This document shows positions 42,365 to 50,137 of a DNA stretch of 55,016 nt, piece by piece. The stretch's first letter is position 1. Each line of letters starts with the position of its first letter. Made by a program: the position numbers and the translations under genes. Under the pieces are notes generated by a model, which saw nothing but the letters and a program-made list of their open reading frames with translations, made no database searches and was not told the DNA's origin. The stretch is from a virus. The stretch lies in the IMG/VR virus record IMGVR_UViG_3300020202_001036, positions 1 through 55,016 of that record. One strand, written 5' to 3'.

Positions 42365-42747
42365 CAGGCCACCTCCCGCCGCGCCACGAGGCCCGGTCGC
42401 AATGGCAGCGTTCGTCCAGCGGACAGGGCCCGCATCGCGTAGGCATGAGCTGCTGCGCTCCGGCACCAGAACCGCGCCTGACCGGCGGGCATCCCGGCGC
42501 TCTTCAGCTCGGCGTAGGCGGCGCGCCTGCGAGCGGCAGCCTCCGACTCCGACCTCGCCTTGCCCTCCGCCCCCATCAGGTCGGGGAACGCCTGCGGGTC
42601 CACGCCAGCGCCGCGCAGAGTTTCAAGGAAACGAGACCGACTGGTCCGGACCCGAGACGCGACGCGCCAGTCGATCCCGAGCCGGCGCATGAGCGCGTGA
42701 CGTCCCCGCCAGAGCGCGCGCATGTTGGGCGTCGCGAAGCCGGTCAT
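42364..42747 (-). CDS. Basic hypothetical protein
   Basis: This is a 127-residue product. The middle 'RVRTSRSRFLETLRGAGVDP' and the C-terminal 'MPAGQARFWCRSAAAHAYAM' resemble the smaller neighbour at 42137-42364 (both have 'ARDAG/SAGMPAGQ' and 'AGVDPQAFP/AGRDPRAYG' phrases), so the two may be diverged duplicates. It is coupled to its neighbours by 4-bp and 1-bp overlaps. It is probably DNA or RNA binding. Confidence 0.5.
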   Translation of the reverse strand: MTGFATPNMRALWRGRHALMRRLGIDWRVASRVRTSRSRFLETLRGAGVDPQAFPDLMGAEGKARSESEAAARRRAAYAELKSAGMPAGQARFWCRSAAAHAYAMRALSAGRTLPLRPGLVARREVA

Positions 42748-43265
42748 GGCTTCGCCTCCCGGCGCCCGCTGGGCGGAACCCAGGTCTGCGGCGGAATCAC
42801 GGCGCGCTGGCACGTGTGGTTGGTCTCGATGCCTTCGAGGCAGCCCTTGCAGGTGCGCTGGCACGGGTGGTTGCTCTCGAATCCTTCGGCGCACCCGATG
42901 CACTCGGGCTGCTTCACCTTCCGCTCCGCTTTCTCGCGCTCGGTCGGGGCTGGGGCGGTGGTCTGCAGGAAGGCGCGGGTGTCGCTGACAACAGAAGCAC
43001 TCCGACCGCCCACGTTGCGCGGCGGTGTGACGGCCATCCACCTGCCCAGCAACTCGGTCGCGGTGGAGAGGCGGGACTTGAGCGAACCGCACAGGTCGCG
43101 CATTCCAGCATCGGCGTCGTCTCCGTCCTGCAGCTCCGCTCGCAATCGCTCCAGCAACTCGGTCGTGGCGGAGAGGCGGGTGTTGGTGTCCCATAGGTCT
43201 CGGGCGAGACCTTGACACGTAGTCACCAACTCTTCTCTAGACATACTATCGAACTTAGTCGACAT
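42744..43265 (-). CDS. Cysteine-repeat protein with helical N-terminus
   Basis: This is a 173-residue product. A helical N-terminus ('LSATTELLERLRAELQDGDD') is followed by APAPTEREKAERK, the module shared with the gene at 7256-7975. Two tandem CxxC...C repeats follow: CIGCAEGFESNHPC, then CKGCLEGIETNHTC, a likely pair of zinc knuckles. ATG 43265 overlaps the previous coding sequence by 11 bp; ATG 43244 is an alternative. Function is unknown. Confidence 0.55.
   Translation of the reverse strand: MSTKFDSMSREELVTTCQGLARDLWDTNTRLSATTELLERLRAELQDGDDADAGMRDLCGSLKSRLSTATELLGRWMAVTPPRNVGGRSASVVSDTRAFLQTTAPAPTEREKAERKVKQPECIGCAEGFESNHPCQRTCKGCLEGIETNHTCQRAVIPPQTWVPPSGRREAKP
42922..42959. repeat. 38-bp dispersed inverted repeat, copy B
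   Basis: Reverse complement of 7928-7965, perfect over 38 bp, inside the minus-strand gene at 42744-43265. See copy A. Confidence 0.85.
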
Positions 43266-44823
43266 CGCGCCGCCTTCCGCAACCCTCGTTCGGCCGATGC
43301 GTGTAACAGCACTTGTCACACAGCTTCTGTTGGTTTGCCTCCAACCGCTCCACCTCCGTGCACAGGGCCTCGCAATCGCGACAGGGTTTCTCCAAGGCTT
43401 CGTTCGCAGCGTCGAGCAGTCCGGTGATGTGCTCCACCTCCGCGCGCAGTGCCTCCTGCGTCTCCAGCGACTCACCCAGCGCTTCGTACGCCTTGTGCAG
43501 CTCCGCGCGCAGGGCCGCGGCTTTGGATTCGGCCGCACTGCGCGTTGCCAGCAGCTCTTTATTTACCTGCCGCAGGCGTTCGTTCTGTTTAAACAATCCC
43601 TGCGCGTTCTCCAGCTCAATCTGCTGATGTGCCAAGTCGCGCTCGTTCAGCGCTTGCTCGTGTGCCCGCTCCGCCGCCTCGCACTTGGCTTTCCACTCGG
43701 CGCACTCGGATTCGGCGCGGTCGAATTGGTCGTGCAATGCCTTCAGATGAGCGTTTGCATCTGCTAGGTCCGCTTCCGCCGCTTCCGCCCGATTCATGAG
43801 AGTCGCTTGACCCATCGCCTCCAGGGCCTGCTCCAGCTCTTGTTCCGCGCACTGACGCGCCTCGTAGTGTACCTTCGCGCCAGCCTCCGCCGCCTCGCAC
43901 TTGGCCTTGACCTCGGCGAGCTCGGATTCGGCGCGCTGCAGGTCCTCATCTGCCGCTGCCATGTAACTCTGATACTGGTCTGCGGCCTGGTGGTCTTTGA
44001 GGACTAACCTGCGAACAGCCTCTTCTCGGTCTTTGGCGTACCGCTCCGCCGCATCGGCGCGGGTGTTGGCTGCATGCAGCGACTCGGACACAGCGGCTAG
44101 GTCCTCCGACTGCATCCGGTTCATCGCCTCCAACTCCGCCACCCGGGCATTGGCTGCGTCCAACTCATCCTGAAGGCGGGTCACCTCGCAACCCAGCCCG
44201 ATGCTGCGCGCCTCCAACTCCACCACCCGGGCGTTGGCTGCGTCCAAGAGAGACTCGGCCGCGCGGGCGTGTGATTCCAGCGCTCCGCACTCCGCCTCCA
44301 GCTCCGTCACCCGGGCGTCGCCCAGCGCCGTGATGTCTTCTCGGTCGCGCTCCAACTCCGCCACCCGGGCGTTTGCTGCGGCGAGGTCGCAGTGCAGCTT
44401 GGTCGGCCCCGTCTGGTCGGGCGCGCCATGGTATTCGTCGATGCGGGCCTTGGTCGGGCTCGGCCCCGTGTGCTTGGGTGAGCCGGAAGCCGGTGCGGCG
44501 GCGAGGGCGGCCTCGAAAGCGTCACACGTCGTCTTGGGCAGGTGGGCGAATGCGCGCGTTTCGTACCAGGCCCGCACCCGGTCGAGCGCCGCGGCGAGGG
44601 CTTCGCACTTGGCGTTTGCGGCGTCCAATTCGTCTCGCGTGTCGAGCCAGCGTGCGTTGGCTGCGTTTCGTTCTTTTTCTGCGGTCGCTATCTCCGCGGC
44701 CTGGGCGTCGCACTTGGCGGTCGCAGCGTCCAGCAGACGGAGGGCTTTGGCCTCCAACTGGTAGTCACCATCGCCGTCCGCCAGCGCTGCGCGCTCCTCG
44801 TCCGTCAGTTTCTCCGTGGTCAT
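43255..44823 (-). CDS. Long coiled-coil protein with repeat units
   Basis: This is a 522-residue, nearly wholly helical protein. The unit A-A-N-A-R-V-x-E-L-E recurs at least three times (residues about 145-155, 185-195, 208-218), with further 'AESELAEVKAKCEAAE' style units. A C-terminal CDKCCYTHRPNEGC cluster is present. Neighbouring DNA around the repeat unit is also close to that at about 7.5 kb in the plus-strand gene 7256-7975. It might scaffold the recombination/replication complex or form filaments. No family is recognised. It is coupled on both sides. Confidence 0.6.
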   Translation of the reverse strand: MTTEKLTDEERAALADGDGDYQLEAKALRLLDAATAKCDAQAAEIATAEKERNAANARWLDTRDELDAANAKCEALAAALDRVRAWYETRAFAHLPKTTCDAFEAALAAAPASGSPKHTGPSPTKARIDEYHGAPDQTGPTKLHCDLAAANARVAELERDREDITALGDARVTELEAECGALESHARAAESLLDAANARVVELEARSIGLGCEVTRLQDELDAANARVAELEAMNRMQSEDLAAVSESLHAANTRADAAERYAKDREEAVRRLVLKDHQAADQYQSYMAAADEDLQRAESELAEVKAKCEAAEAGAKVHYEARQCAEQELEQALEAMGQATLMNRAEAAEADLADANAHLKALHDQFDRAESECAEWKAKCEAAERAHEQALNERDLAHQQIELENAQGLFKQNERLRQVNKELLATRSAAESKAAALRAELHKAYEALGESLETQEALRAEVEHITGLLDAANEALEKPCRDCEALCTEVERLEANQQKLCDKCCYTHRPNEGCGRRRDVD

Positions 44824-45044
44824 CGCTTCCTCCTAGCTCTCTCGCGAATCGCCTCGACCTCAGCCGGCAGGAACTTGGTCGCGATCATGTTGCGAGCGCA
44901 GAGCGCGTTGGCGCGCGCCAGCAGCCTCTGTGTCCTCGGCATCGGCACGCGCAGGGCCGGGTCGCCGCGGTCATCCTTCAGGTCACGGCGCTCGAGGTCA
45001 CGGCAGAAGGCCTCGAGTGCCCGATCGAGAGTGGCGTAGTTCAC
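44820..45044 (-). CDS. Small helical hypothetical protein
   Basis: This is a 74-residue product from GTG 45044, two bases after the RecT stop. 'LDRALEAFCRDLERRDLKDD' and 'LARANALCARNMIATKFLPA' are helical. It resembles the small basic proteins at 42.1-42.7 kb in size and style. Function is unknown; a RecT-operon accessory. Confidence 0.5.
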   Translation of the reverse strand: MNYATLDRALEAFCRDLERRDLKDDRGDPALRVPMPRTQRLLARANALCARNMIATKFLPAEVEAIRERARRKR

Positions 45045-45046
45045 GA

Positions 45047-46174
45047 TCAGCCGTCCTCGCCCGGTTCGCGCGCGATCATCGTGTGCGCGGGCCGCCTGAT
45101 GTTGTTTGGTGAGTTGGCGAGGTATCCGGCGCACCAGGCCAAGGCCTGAGACCTCTCGGTCTCGCTCCACGCCTCCACCGTTTCGCGCGCATCGAAATCC
45201 GGATCGTCCCACGCCGGGTCTATCTCCCGCAGCATCTGCACGAGGCGCCCGCCGTCCACACGCTTGGGCAGGTCCGCGGGGGCGGCGGCTGGCGCGGCAG
45301 CGGGCGGAGGGGGTGTCACCTCGCTGCTCTGCGCTGGGGCCGCCGCCCCCTTGGATGCAACGGGGCCATCATTCCCCGTTGACTGCTTTTTCTGCCCGCG
45401 CATCGCGACGCGGCGCCCGTCGGGTGTGCCCGCCGGGACGGGGCTCGGAGTCGGCTCGGCCGGGATGTCGCTCAGCAGCCCCACGATCTCGGGCGCGAAC
45501 GACTCGGCTTGTGGTTGGTCGCGCTCGGTGGCCTCGTCTACGTCCTGGGCGAGCGCCATCTCAGCGCTCTTGGGGAGCCAAGTGAAGAGCCGTCGTATGG
45601 CCGTCTTTTGCGCCATCGCGTTGTAGTCGTTGACCCAGGGCCCGTTGTTCTTGGCCATGGATCGCGCGCGGTAGCTCTCGACGCGCTCCCGGGTCAGCAC
45701 GGTAAAGACTGGCTCACCATCCGTCAGGCGAGCGACGCCATACACGTGCGTGAGCGGCCCCGGCTCGTCGCAGGGCCTGTGCTTCAGCCTCGGCTCCAGG
45801 CCGAGCTCATACTCGAACAGGTCCCCCTTGAACACAGGATGAGCGTAGATGGCCTTCACCATGCCGCTCCGGCGCGCCAGGTCCATCATGCCCTGATACC
45901 CAATGATCAGAGTGCAAACGTCATTGTATGGAACCAAGTAGGCCTGGCCCAGCGGAGTGTTGACCTCCAGCCCGAGTTGGCTCGCCTGCAACAGGCTCCC
46001 CAGGAACGATTGCGGCGTGCACTGGGCCAGCTTGTGGTTGGTTCGCACCGCGGTTAGCGCAATGCGCGCAATGCGCTCCGGCGAGATGTGGTTTGGCAGC
46101 GCCTGCGCGATTGCGGGCTTCATCTTTTCGAGCAGCGCGACCAGTTCCCCGCCGCGTTTCGCCAAGTCACTCAT
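45047..46174 (-). CDS. recT: RecT-family single-strand annealing protein
   Basis: This is a 375-residue product. 'ERIARIALTAVRTNHKLAQC' with 'SFLGSLLQASQLGLEVNTPL', 'AYLVPYNDVCTLIIGYQGMM', and 'RLTDGEPVFTVLTRERVES' are signature blocks of the RecT/Red-beta-like annealase family. The C-terminal 130 residues are Pro/Ala-rich and end with an acidic/aromatic segment (DGGRLVQMLREIDPAWDDPD). It anneals single strands in phage recombination. It pairs with the exonuclease encoded just upstream. AAGGGAACCA precedes ATG 46174. An HNH homing endonuclease gene lies between them, overlapping by 8 bp. Confidence 0.9.
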   Translation of the reverse strand: MSDLAKRGGELVALLEKMKPAIAQALPNHISPERIARIALTAVRTNHKLAQCTPQSFLGSLLQASQLGLEVNTPLGQAYLVPYNDVCTLIIGYQGMMDLARRSGMVKAIYAHPVFKGDLFEYELGLEPRLKHRPCDEPGPLTHVYGVARLTDGEPVFTVLTRERVESYRARSMAKNNGPWVNDYNAMAQKTAIRRLFTWLPKSAEMALAQDVDEATERDQPQAESFAPEIVGLLSDIPAEPTPSPVPAGTPDGRRVAMRGQKKQSTGNDGPVASKGAAAPAQSSEVTPPPPAAAPAAAPADLPKRVDGGRLVQMLREIDPAWDDPDFDARETVEAWSETERSQALAWCAGYLANSPNNIRRPAHTMIAREPGEDG

Positions 46175-46646
46175 TTGGTTCCCTTTCATTCGGTGCCGCG
46201 AATGGTCCGAAGTGTTCGATCGCTGCCGCGTCATACGCGCGCGCAGCATCAGATTCGTCTTTGAAGTAGCCCAAATGGATGCGGGCTCCGTTGACCTTGA
46301 TGGTGGCGCGCCAGCCGTTGTGATGTTGGCTCTTGGACACGCCCTTGAAGCGCGACGTTTTGTTCGGCCGCTTGCGAACCATGTTCTGGCTGTTCTGTCT
46401 CTTGGTTGCCAGGCGGATGTTCTCGCGCCGATTGTCCAAGCCGTCGCCGTTGATGTGATCCACGAACAAGTGTTTCGGGGCGCACACGATCTGTCGGTGC
46501 ATCCAAACGATTCCATCGCTCGATCGGCGAAGCGCGTATGCGCGCTCGCCGTGAACCTGGACGCACCACTTCCACCGCCTCAATATCCGCCAGTCGTCGT
46601 CATCAACGACAGCGATGTACCCTTGGGTGAGAGGTATTGCTTTCAC
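46167..46646 (-). CDS. HNH-AP2 homing endonuclease
   Basis: This is a 159-residue product from GTG 46646 (GTGA overlap). The HNH core is 'VWMHRQIVCAPKHLFVDHIN' then 'GDGLDNRRENIRLAT', giving H-R and D-H-x-N plus the N-R-x-x-N-I tail. It is followed by an AP2-type DNA-binding domain ('TSRFKGVSKSQHHNGWRATI', 'GYFKDESDAARAYDAAAIEH'). It is a free-standing homing enzyme inserted between the exonuclease and RecT without breaking the translation chain. It is a mobile-element passenger rather than a recombination factor. Confidence 0.88.
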   Translation of the reverse strand: MKAIPLTQGYIAVVDDDDWRILRRWKWCVQVHGERAYALRRSSDGIVWMHRQIVCAPKHLFVDHINGDGLDNRRENIRLATKRQNSQNMVRKRPNKTSRFKGVSKSQHHNGWRATIKVNGARIHLGYFKDESDAARAYDAAAIEHFGPFAAPNEREPNE

Positions 46647-47788
46647 GCGCGCCTCTGAACCATCTTCTGGATCTCACGCACCTGAATGGCGCCCGCCGCC
46701 TCCAGTTTCGCTGTGAGCTGTCGCTTCTCCGCCGCAGCCTTGCCCTTCGGGGCCCGCTCGGCGACCACGTTTTCGGCCTTCGATGCGGTCATTTCGATGC
46801 ACGCGGCCATGTCATCATCGCTGAATCCCGCATCCTGCAGGACCGGGAACGCCTTGATCGGATCAAGGTGGCGTCGCGGCTCCGTGACGATCGTCAGCCT
46901 GCGCCGACCGTCGCTGATCTCGCCCCCGTTCCTTATCACGTCGGCCTTCAGCGCGTCGAGCACGCGGTCGATCAATTTCGATGCAACACGAGCTTTCTCC
47001 ACGAGATCGATCTTCGCCTCGTTGGTCCACGTCGCGATCGTCTCGCCATCCTCGGCGTAGCCGACCAGGTCACGGTCCGTGACGATCGCGAAGTCGCGAC
47101 GCATCAGCGCGTTCGCGGCTGGGCACTCGTGTGAGCGGTCGCAATGCGCGCAGTGCGGACCGGGGCGGTACTCACCTGACCATGCGACGATCTCGTCGTC
47201 GATGCGCTGGCGCCAGGTGTCGAGCTCGGTGCGCTGCATGCTGTACCGCTCAATCTCCTGGTCGCGAATCCAAAGCACAGAGGCCTCGGCCCACAGCGCG
47301 GCGCGGTCGTCGAGCAGCGCGAGCGCGGCGTATCCGAGCAGCTGTTCACGGAATGACTTATCGACGCGGCCCCCTTTCCAGTCACCGACGTGCACACCGA
47401 CGGGCCCGCGCCCGAGGATGTCGGCGTGCCCGGTCAGGATCCAGGCGTCGTCTTCGTGTTCGAGTTCAATCTCGGTGAGTGGCTCGGGGAAGCACTCGAG
47501 CACTCGCTTGTCCGACTCGGGAAGGTTCGATTCCCAGAGTTTCACACCCTGCGCGATGAGAATGCGCAGGTCCTTTTCTCCCACGCCGTGTTGGCGCGCG
47601 AGCGCGGGGATGCCGTCCCAGTCGGGCCAACCGCGCTCGACCAGCGTGGCCAATCCGGCGTGCGCGGCCGTGCCGAGTTCCGCGACATCGCTCGTGTCGT
47701 TGATCGGAAGTGTGCTCGGGCGCACTGAGCCCGGGCAGGTGAACGCGAGCGGAAGGGCAGAGCACCTCAACCGTAGCTTCTCATTCAT
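46643..47788 (-). CDS. Cas4/RecB-like PD-(D/E)XK exonuclease (DUF2800-like)
   Basis: This is a 381-residue product. The start 'MNEKLRLRCSALPLAFTCPG' matches the DUF2800/Cas4 phage exonuclease opening. The catalytic pieces are GHADI (Asp) and HVGDWKGG (D-x-K) after 'WILTGHADILGRG'. A Cys cluster (CAHCDRSHECP) later suggests an iron-sulfur or zinc site as in Cas4. GGAGG lies 9 nt before ATG 47788. It should resect DNA ends for RecT. Confidence 0.85.
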   Translation of the reverse strand: MNEKLRLRCSALPLAFTCPGSVRPSTLPINDTSDVAELGTAAHAGLATLVERGWPDWDGIPALARQHGVGEKDLRILIAQGVKLWESNLPESDKRVLECFPEPLTEIELEHEDDAWILTGHADILGRGPVGVHVGDWKGGRVDKSFREQLLGYAALALLDDRAALWAEASVLWIRDQEIERYSMQRTELDTWRQRIDDEIVAWSGEYRPGPHCAHCDRSHECPAANALMRRDFAIVTDRDLVGYAEDGETIATWTNEAKIDLVEKARVASKLIDRVLDALKADVIRNGGEISDGRRRLTIVTEPRRHLDPIKAFPVLQDAGFSDDDMAACIEMTASKAENVVAERAPKGKAAAEKRQLTAKLEAAGAIQVREIQKMVQRRA

Positions 47789-47897
47789 CGAGGTCACCCT
47801 CCAAAATCTGTCGCGCCAAGCCCTCGGCGAGCAGCACCAGGGGCCAGCAAAAGATACTGAGCCCGAGCAGTACGATGCCGATGGCGAGAGCGGTCAT
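47781..47897 (-). CDS. Very small membrane protein (38 residues)
   Basis: It reads MTALAIGIVLLGLSIFCWPL... with one transmembrane helix and a short charged tail. It overlaps the exonuclease start by 8 bp (stop 47781, ATG 47788) and the upstream gene by ATGA. It is too short for standard gene finders but coupled on both sides, which supports it. It is possibly a host-exclusion or regulatory membrane peptide. Confidence 0.55.
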   Translation of the reverse strand: MTALAIGIVLLGLSIFCWPLVLLAEGLARQILEGDLDE

Positions 47898-48298
47898 GCC
47901 GCCCCCTTTGCCCTGGACGGGCGCACCCTAGCCGGGTCCAGTCGATCGCCATGCATCGCAGCTGCGCGAATCGCAGTGCCAGCGCTGGAACTCAGAATCG
48001 TCCCGCGCTCGATCCGCTCCTCGCCGGACCGCAACCCGCACCCGGAGCATCGTTCGCCGATCACGCGCCACGGCATGCTGCCGCAGAGGTCGCACAGGTG
48101 CTGACGCTGCCGCGGCTCGCCGTCATGGGCAGACTTGACCAGGTGCCGCATCGGCGAGGGCGACCGGAACTGGCGTCGGCGCTCCGCGGTGCGCCGGATG
48201 CGGCACTCGCTCAGGGGCTGCGCTGCTGGGTGCAGATGGTCAATCGAGCGCCCGCATCCGCACGAACAAACGCGGACCCCATCTTTGGGCCGCGTCAT
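47894..48298 (-). CDS. Zinc-finger protein
   Basis: This is a 134-residue product with two Cys clusters: VCSCGCGRSIDHLHP and CDLCGSMPWRVIGERCSGCG. The first resembles the MqsA/HTH-less zinc knuckles and the second a Cys4 ribbon. The C-terminus is basic. Coupled on both sides. It is likely DNA-binding, but no family is recognised. Confidence 0.55.
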   Translation of the reverse strand: MTRPKDGVRVCSCGCGRSIDHLHPAAQPLSECRIRRTAERRRQFRSPSPMRHLVKSAHDGEPRQRQHLCDLCGSMPWRVIGERCSGCGLRSGEERIERGTILSSSAGTAIRAAAMHGDRLDPARVRPSRAKGAA

Positions 48299-48492
48299 GA
48301 CCCAGTCTCCAGGTATCGGGCGGCCATCATGACAGGCCTGCCGAATTCGTCCTCACCGACGCGCTCTTCGATGTCAACGAGATGCCAGCCGTCGCGCTGC
48401 TGGCGATCAAGCTCTGTCACGGCCTGCTCGAGCACCTCGGCGATCACCGGCGTGCTCGGCACGTAGGAGATGGGTCGATCGGAGTCGATCAC
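48295..48492 (-). CDS. Small hypothetical protein
   Basis: This is a 65-residue product from GTG 48492 (GTGA overlap). It has an alpha/beta pattern ('VIAEVLEQAVTELDRQQRDG' then 'WHLVDIEERVGEDEFGRPV'). Function is unknown. It is coupled to both neighbours. Confidence 0.5.
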   Translation of the reverse strand: MIDSDRPISYVPSTPVIAEVLEQAVTELDRQQRDGWHLVDIEERVGEDEFGRPVMMAARYLETGS

Positions 48493-48779
48493 GGCATCAC
48501 CGCCCACAGCAGCAAACCACCCAGCACCACGGCTGCAGCGAACGAGATGGCGAACTCTGCCCAGTTCACGCGCTGCCGCCGCACGATCTGCGTGGTCACC
48601 TCGAGGCGGCAAGCCCGCGGGAGATCCGTCGGAGTCGGGCGCGACGGCCATGTGTCGCTCGGCTTGTTCAGCGGCACGAGGCGCGGACGGAGAGGGAATG
48701 GCTCGTGATCGAGCTCTGTCAGATTGCCAGGAGCGAGGCGGGGCAGTCCCGTAAGGGTCTTGTTCCGGTTCGGCGTCAC
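48489..48779 (-). CDS. Small protein with C-terminal transmembrane segment
   Basis: This is a 96-residue product from GTG 48779. The N-terminal 70 residues are Pro/Arg-rich and the C-terminal 'FAISFAAAVVLGGLLLWAVM' is one membrane helix. It may be a tail-anchored membrane protein with a cytoplasmic domain. Coupled on both sides (GTGA). Confidence 0.5.
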   Translation of the reverse strand: MTPNRNKTLTGLPRLAPGNLTELDHEPFPLRPRLVPLNKPSDTWPSRPTPTDLPRACRLEVTTQIVRRQRVNWAEFAISFAAAVVLGGLLLWAVMP

Positions 48780-48991
48780 TGGCCCACCTCCGCCTCGTAG
48801 CGAGCAGCCGCCGTCAGCAGACGCGCCGAGACGCGGTCACCGAGTTCGCTCGTGCCCTTGAGTTCACCGGCTGCGCGCCGCACCAGGGCCAGGAGGTCGT
48901 CGCGCGGCCCCGACAGCACCTCGTACGGGGCCAGGTTGAGCACGCCGGGTTCTGGCGCCGGGCGCTGGGCATCGATGTTGCTAGGTCTCAT
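48776..48991 (-). CDS. Small helical hypothetical protein
   Basis: This is a 71-residue product, mostly helical ('GPRDDLLALVRRAAGELKGT', 'DRVSARLLTAAARYEAEVG'). It is coupled on both sides (ATGA and GTGA). Not recognised. Confidence 0.5.
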   Translation of the reverse strand: MRPSNIDAQRPAPEPGVLNLAPYEVLSGPRDDLLALVRRAAGELKGTSELGDRVSARLLTAAARYEAEVGQ

Positions 48992-49203
48992 GACGTTAGC
49001 TCCACTTCGTGACCGTCATCGCGCACGACTACGACCCTCAGAACGTGGCCGCACGCGGCGGCGTATTGGCCCACTTGCTGCACAGCCCACGCCTCCAGCG
49101 GCGTCGATTCGAGAATGCGCAGGTTGGGCACGGTGAGCCCCATGCGGCTGGCAACCAGGCTCAGCGAGAGGCCGACCTTGGCCCTGAGATGTGCTGGCGT
49201 CAT
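48988..49203 (-). CDS. Small XRE-type HTH protein
   Basis: This is a 71-residue product. 'PAHLRAKVGLSLSLVASRMG' followed by 'LTVPNLRILESTP' follows the first three helices of the Cro/CI (XRE) fold. The C-terminus (GHVLRVVVVRDDGHEVELT) is beta. ATG 49203 overlaps the preceding stop (TGATG). It could be a Cro- or Arc-like regulator of the operon driven from the operator at about 50.1 kb. Confidence 0.6.
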   Translation of the reverse strand: MTPAHLRAKVGLSLSLVASRMGLTVPNLRILESTPLEAWAVQQVGQYAAACGHVLRVVVVRDDGHEVELTS

Positions 49204-49436
49204 CACTCGTTCTCCGCGTCGGGCAACTCGGGATGACTCAGCGGCGCCGCGGGACACGCCTCGAACCCGAACGTCACCGCGAAGGCCGTCTCGATTTCCT
49301 CGTGCGCCTCGCCCGTGTAGTAGGGACGATGCCAGCCCGGCTTGGGCTGGAACGGGTCTAACTTTCGAAGCTTCGCCGCCAGGCGCTCTGCGGACTCTGG
49401 CTTGGCTTTCAACTCGGTGAGTTCGAGTGCGATCAT
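49203..49436 (-). CDS. Small hypothetical protein
   Basis: This is a 77-residue product (MIALELTELKAKPESAERLA...), with an alpha-helical first half and a loop-rich second half. Coupled by ATGA and TGATG. Function is unknown. Confidence 0.5.
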   Translation of the reverse strand: MIALELTELKAKPESAERLAAKLRKLDPFQPKPGWHRPYYTGEAHEEIETAFAVTFGFEACPAAPLSHPELPDAENE

Positions 49437-49780
49437 GGTTCACTCCTCGCGCAGCACGGCTTGCTGCAGTGCAGCGGGTGGTTCGGGTGGCGCGAATCAT
49501 CGCTGTCGACGCAGCCTGACTCGATGGCGTCGATCTCGGCGTCCGTCATTGTCATCCGCTGCGCCGCTGCCCTCAGGTCGGCAGCGCGAGCCAGCAGCGG
49601 GCTCGCCTCGGCCTCGTATTTGGCAGCTTGCGCGAGCAGGTCGGTGGCCTGAGTCTCAGGTGCCGGAGGCGGCGTGGTTGGCGCTGCGCGGCCGCGGTGG
49701 CCGAAGCAGCGCGGCGTGATGCTGGACGCCGGCTTGCGGCCGGTGTGCGCAGCGTACAGGTCAATGGTGATCTGGCTCAT
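49433..49780 (-). CDS. Helical hypothetical protein
   Basis: This is a 115-residue product from ATG 49780 (ATGA overlap; a GTG at 49786 is also possible). After a short basic start there is a helical region ('TDLLAQAAKYEAEASPLLAR', 'AADLRAAAQRMTMTDAEIDA') and a Cys/His tail (HPNHPLHCSKPCC). Function is unknown. Confidence 0.5.
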   Translation of the reverse strand: MSQITIDLYAAHTGRKPASSITPRCFGHRGRAAPTTPPPAPETQATDLLAQAAKYEAEASPLLARAADLRAAAQRMTMTDAEIDAIESGCVDSDDSRHPNHPLHCSKPCCARSEP

Positions 49781-49989
49781 GACCACCCCAGAGCGCGATA
49801 CGTCTCGTAGACCTGAGCCTTGGGCTCTTTGCGCGCATCGAGCCGGCGCTGCTCTTCGGCGCAGAACGCATTCCAGATCCGGACCAGTCGGCCGCGCTCT
49901 GCGCGTTGCTCTAGTGTGGCGGCGTCCTCCAGATCATCGATCTGGATCACCCGGCGGCGCGCTGCCTCTGCGGTCTTACGGTCGATCAT
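49777..49989 (-). CDS. First gene of the recombination operon, small helical protein
   Basis: This is a 70-residue product (MIDRKTAEAARRRVIQIDDL...). It is charged and helical. GGAGGAACCCAA precedes ATG 49989. It opens the second minus-strand operon directly behind the palindromic operator region (50089-50105) and direct repeats near 50010-50070. Function is unknown; a regulator or leader protein is possible. Confidence 0.5.
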   Translation of the reverse strand: MIDRKTAEAARRRVIQIDDLEDAATLEQRAERGRLVRIWNAFCAEEQRRLDARKEPKAQVYETYRALGWS

Positions 49990-50009
49990 TTGGGTTCCTC
50001 CAATGAAGC

Positions 50010-50070
50010 CTCGAGCCGGGACGGGCGGGTGTTGAAGTCATCTCGAGCCGCCCGCCCCGGGTGTTGACGG
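50010..50070. repeat. Tandem direct repeats in the operon leader
   Basis: Two copies of a CTCGAGCCG...GGGTGTTGA unit begin at 50010 and 50042 (32-bp period), with the middle parts (GGGCGGG versus CCGCCC) able to pair with each other. They lie between the operator and the first gene, so on the minus-strand transcript they could form alternative leader hairpins. Confidence 0.55.
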
Positions 50071-50088
50071 GTTCCGACTGACACATAA

Positions 50089-50117
50089 ACTATGCACTGC
50101 ATAGTCGCGTCACGCAA
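50089..50117 (-). promoter_or_regulatory. Palindromic operator overlapping a leftward promoter
   Basis: ACTATGCACTGCATAGT (50089-50105) is a perfect palindrome with a single central base, the best-formed candidate operator in the window. On the minus strand TTGCGT (50117-50112) and CATAGT (50094-50089) are separated by 17 bp, a plausible -35/-10 pair, so the -10 lies in the operator and a bound repressor would block transcription. This would control the recombination operon (49989 downward) and may be the target of the LexA-like or XRE-like regulator. Inferred, not demonstrated. Confidence 0.65.
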
Positions 50118-50137
50118 GCGCGCGGCGCCTAAATTCG

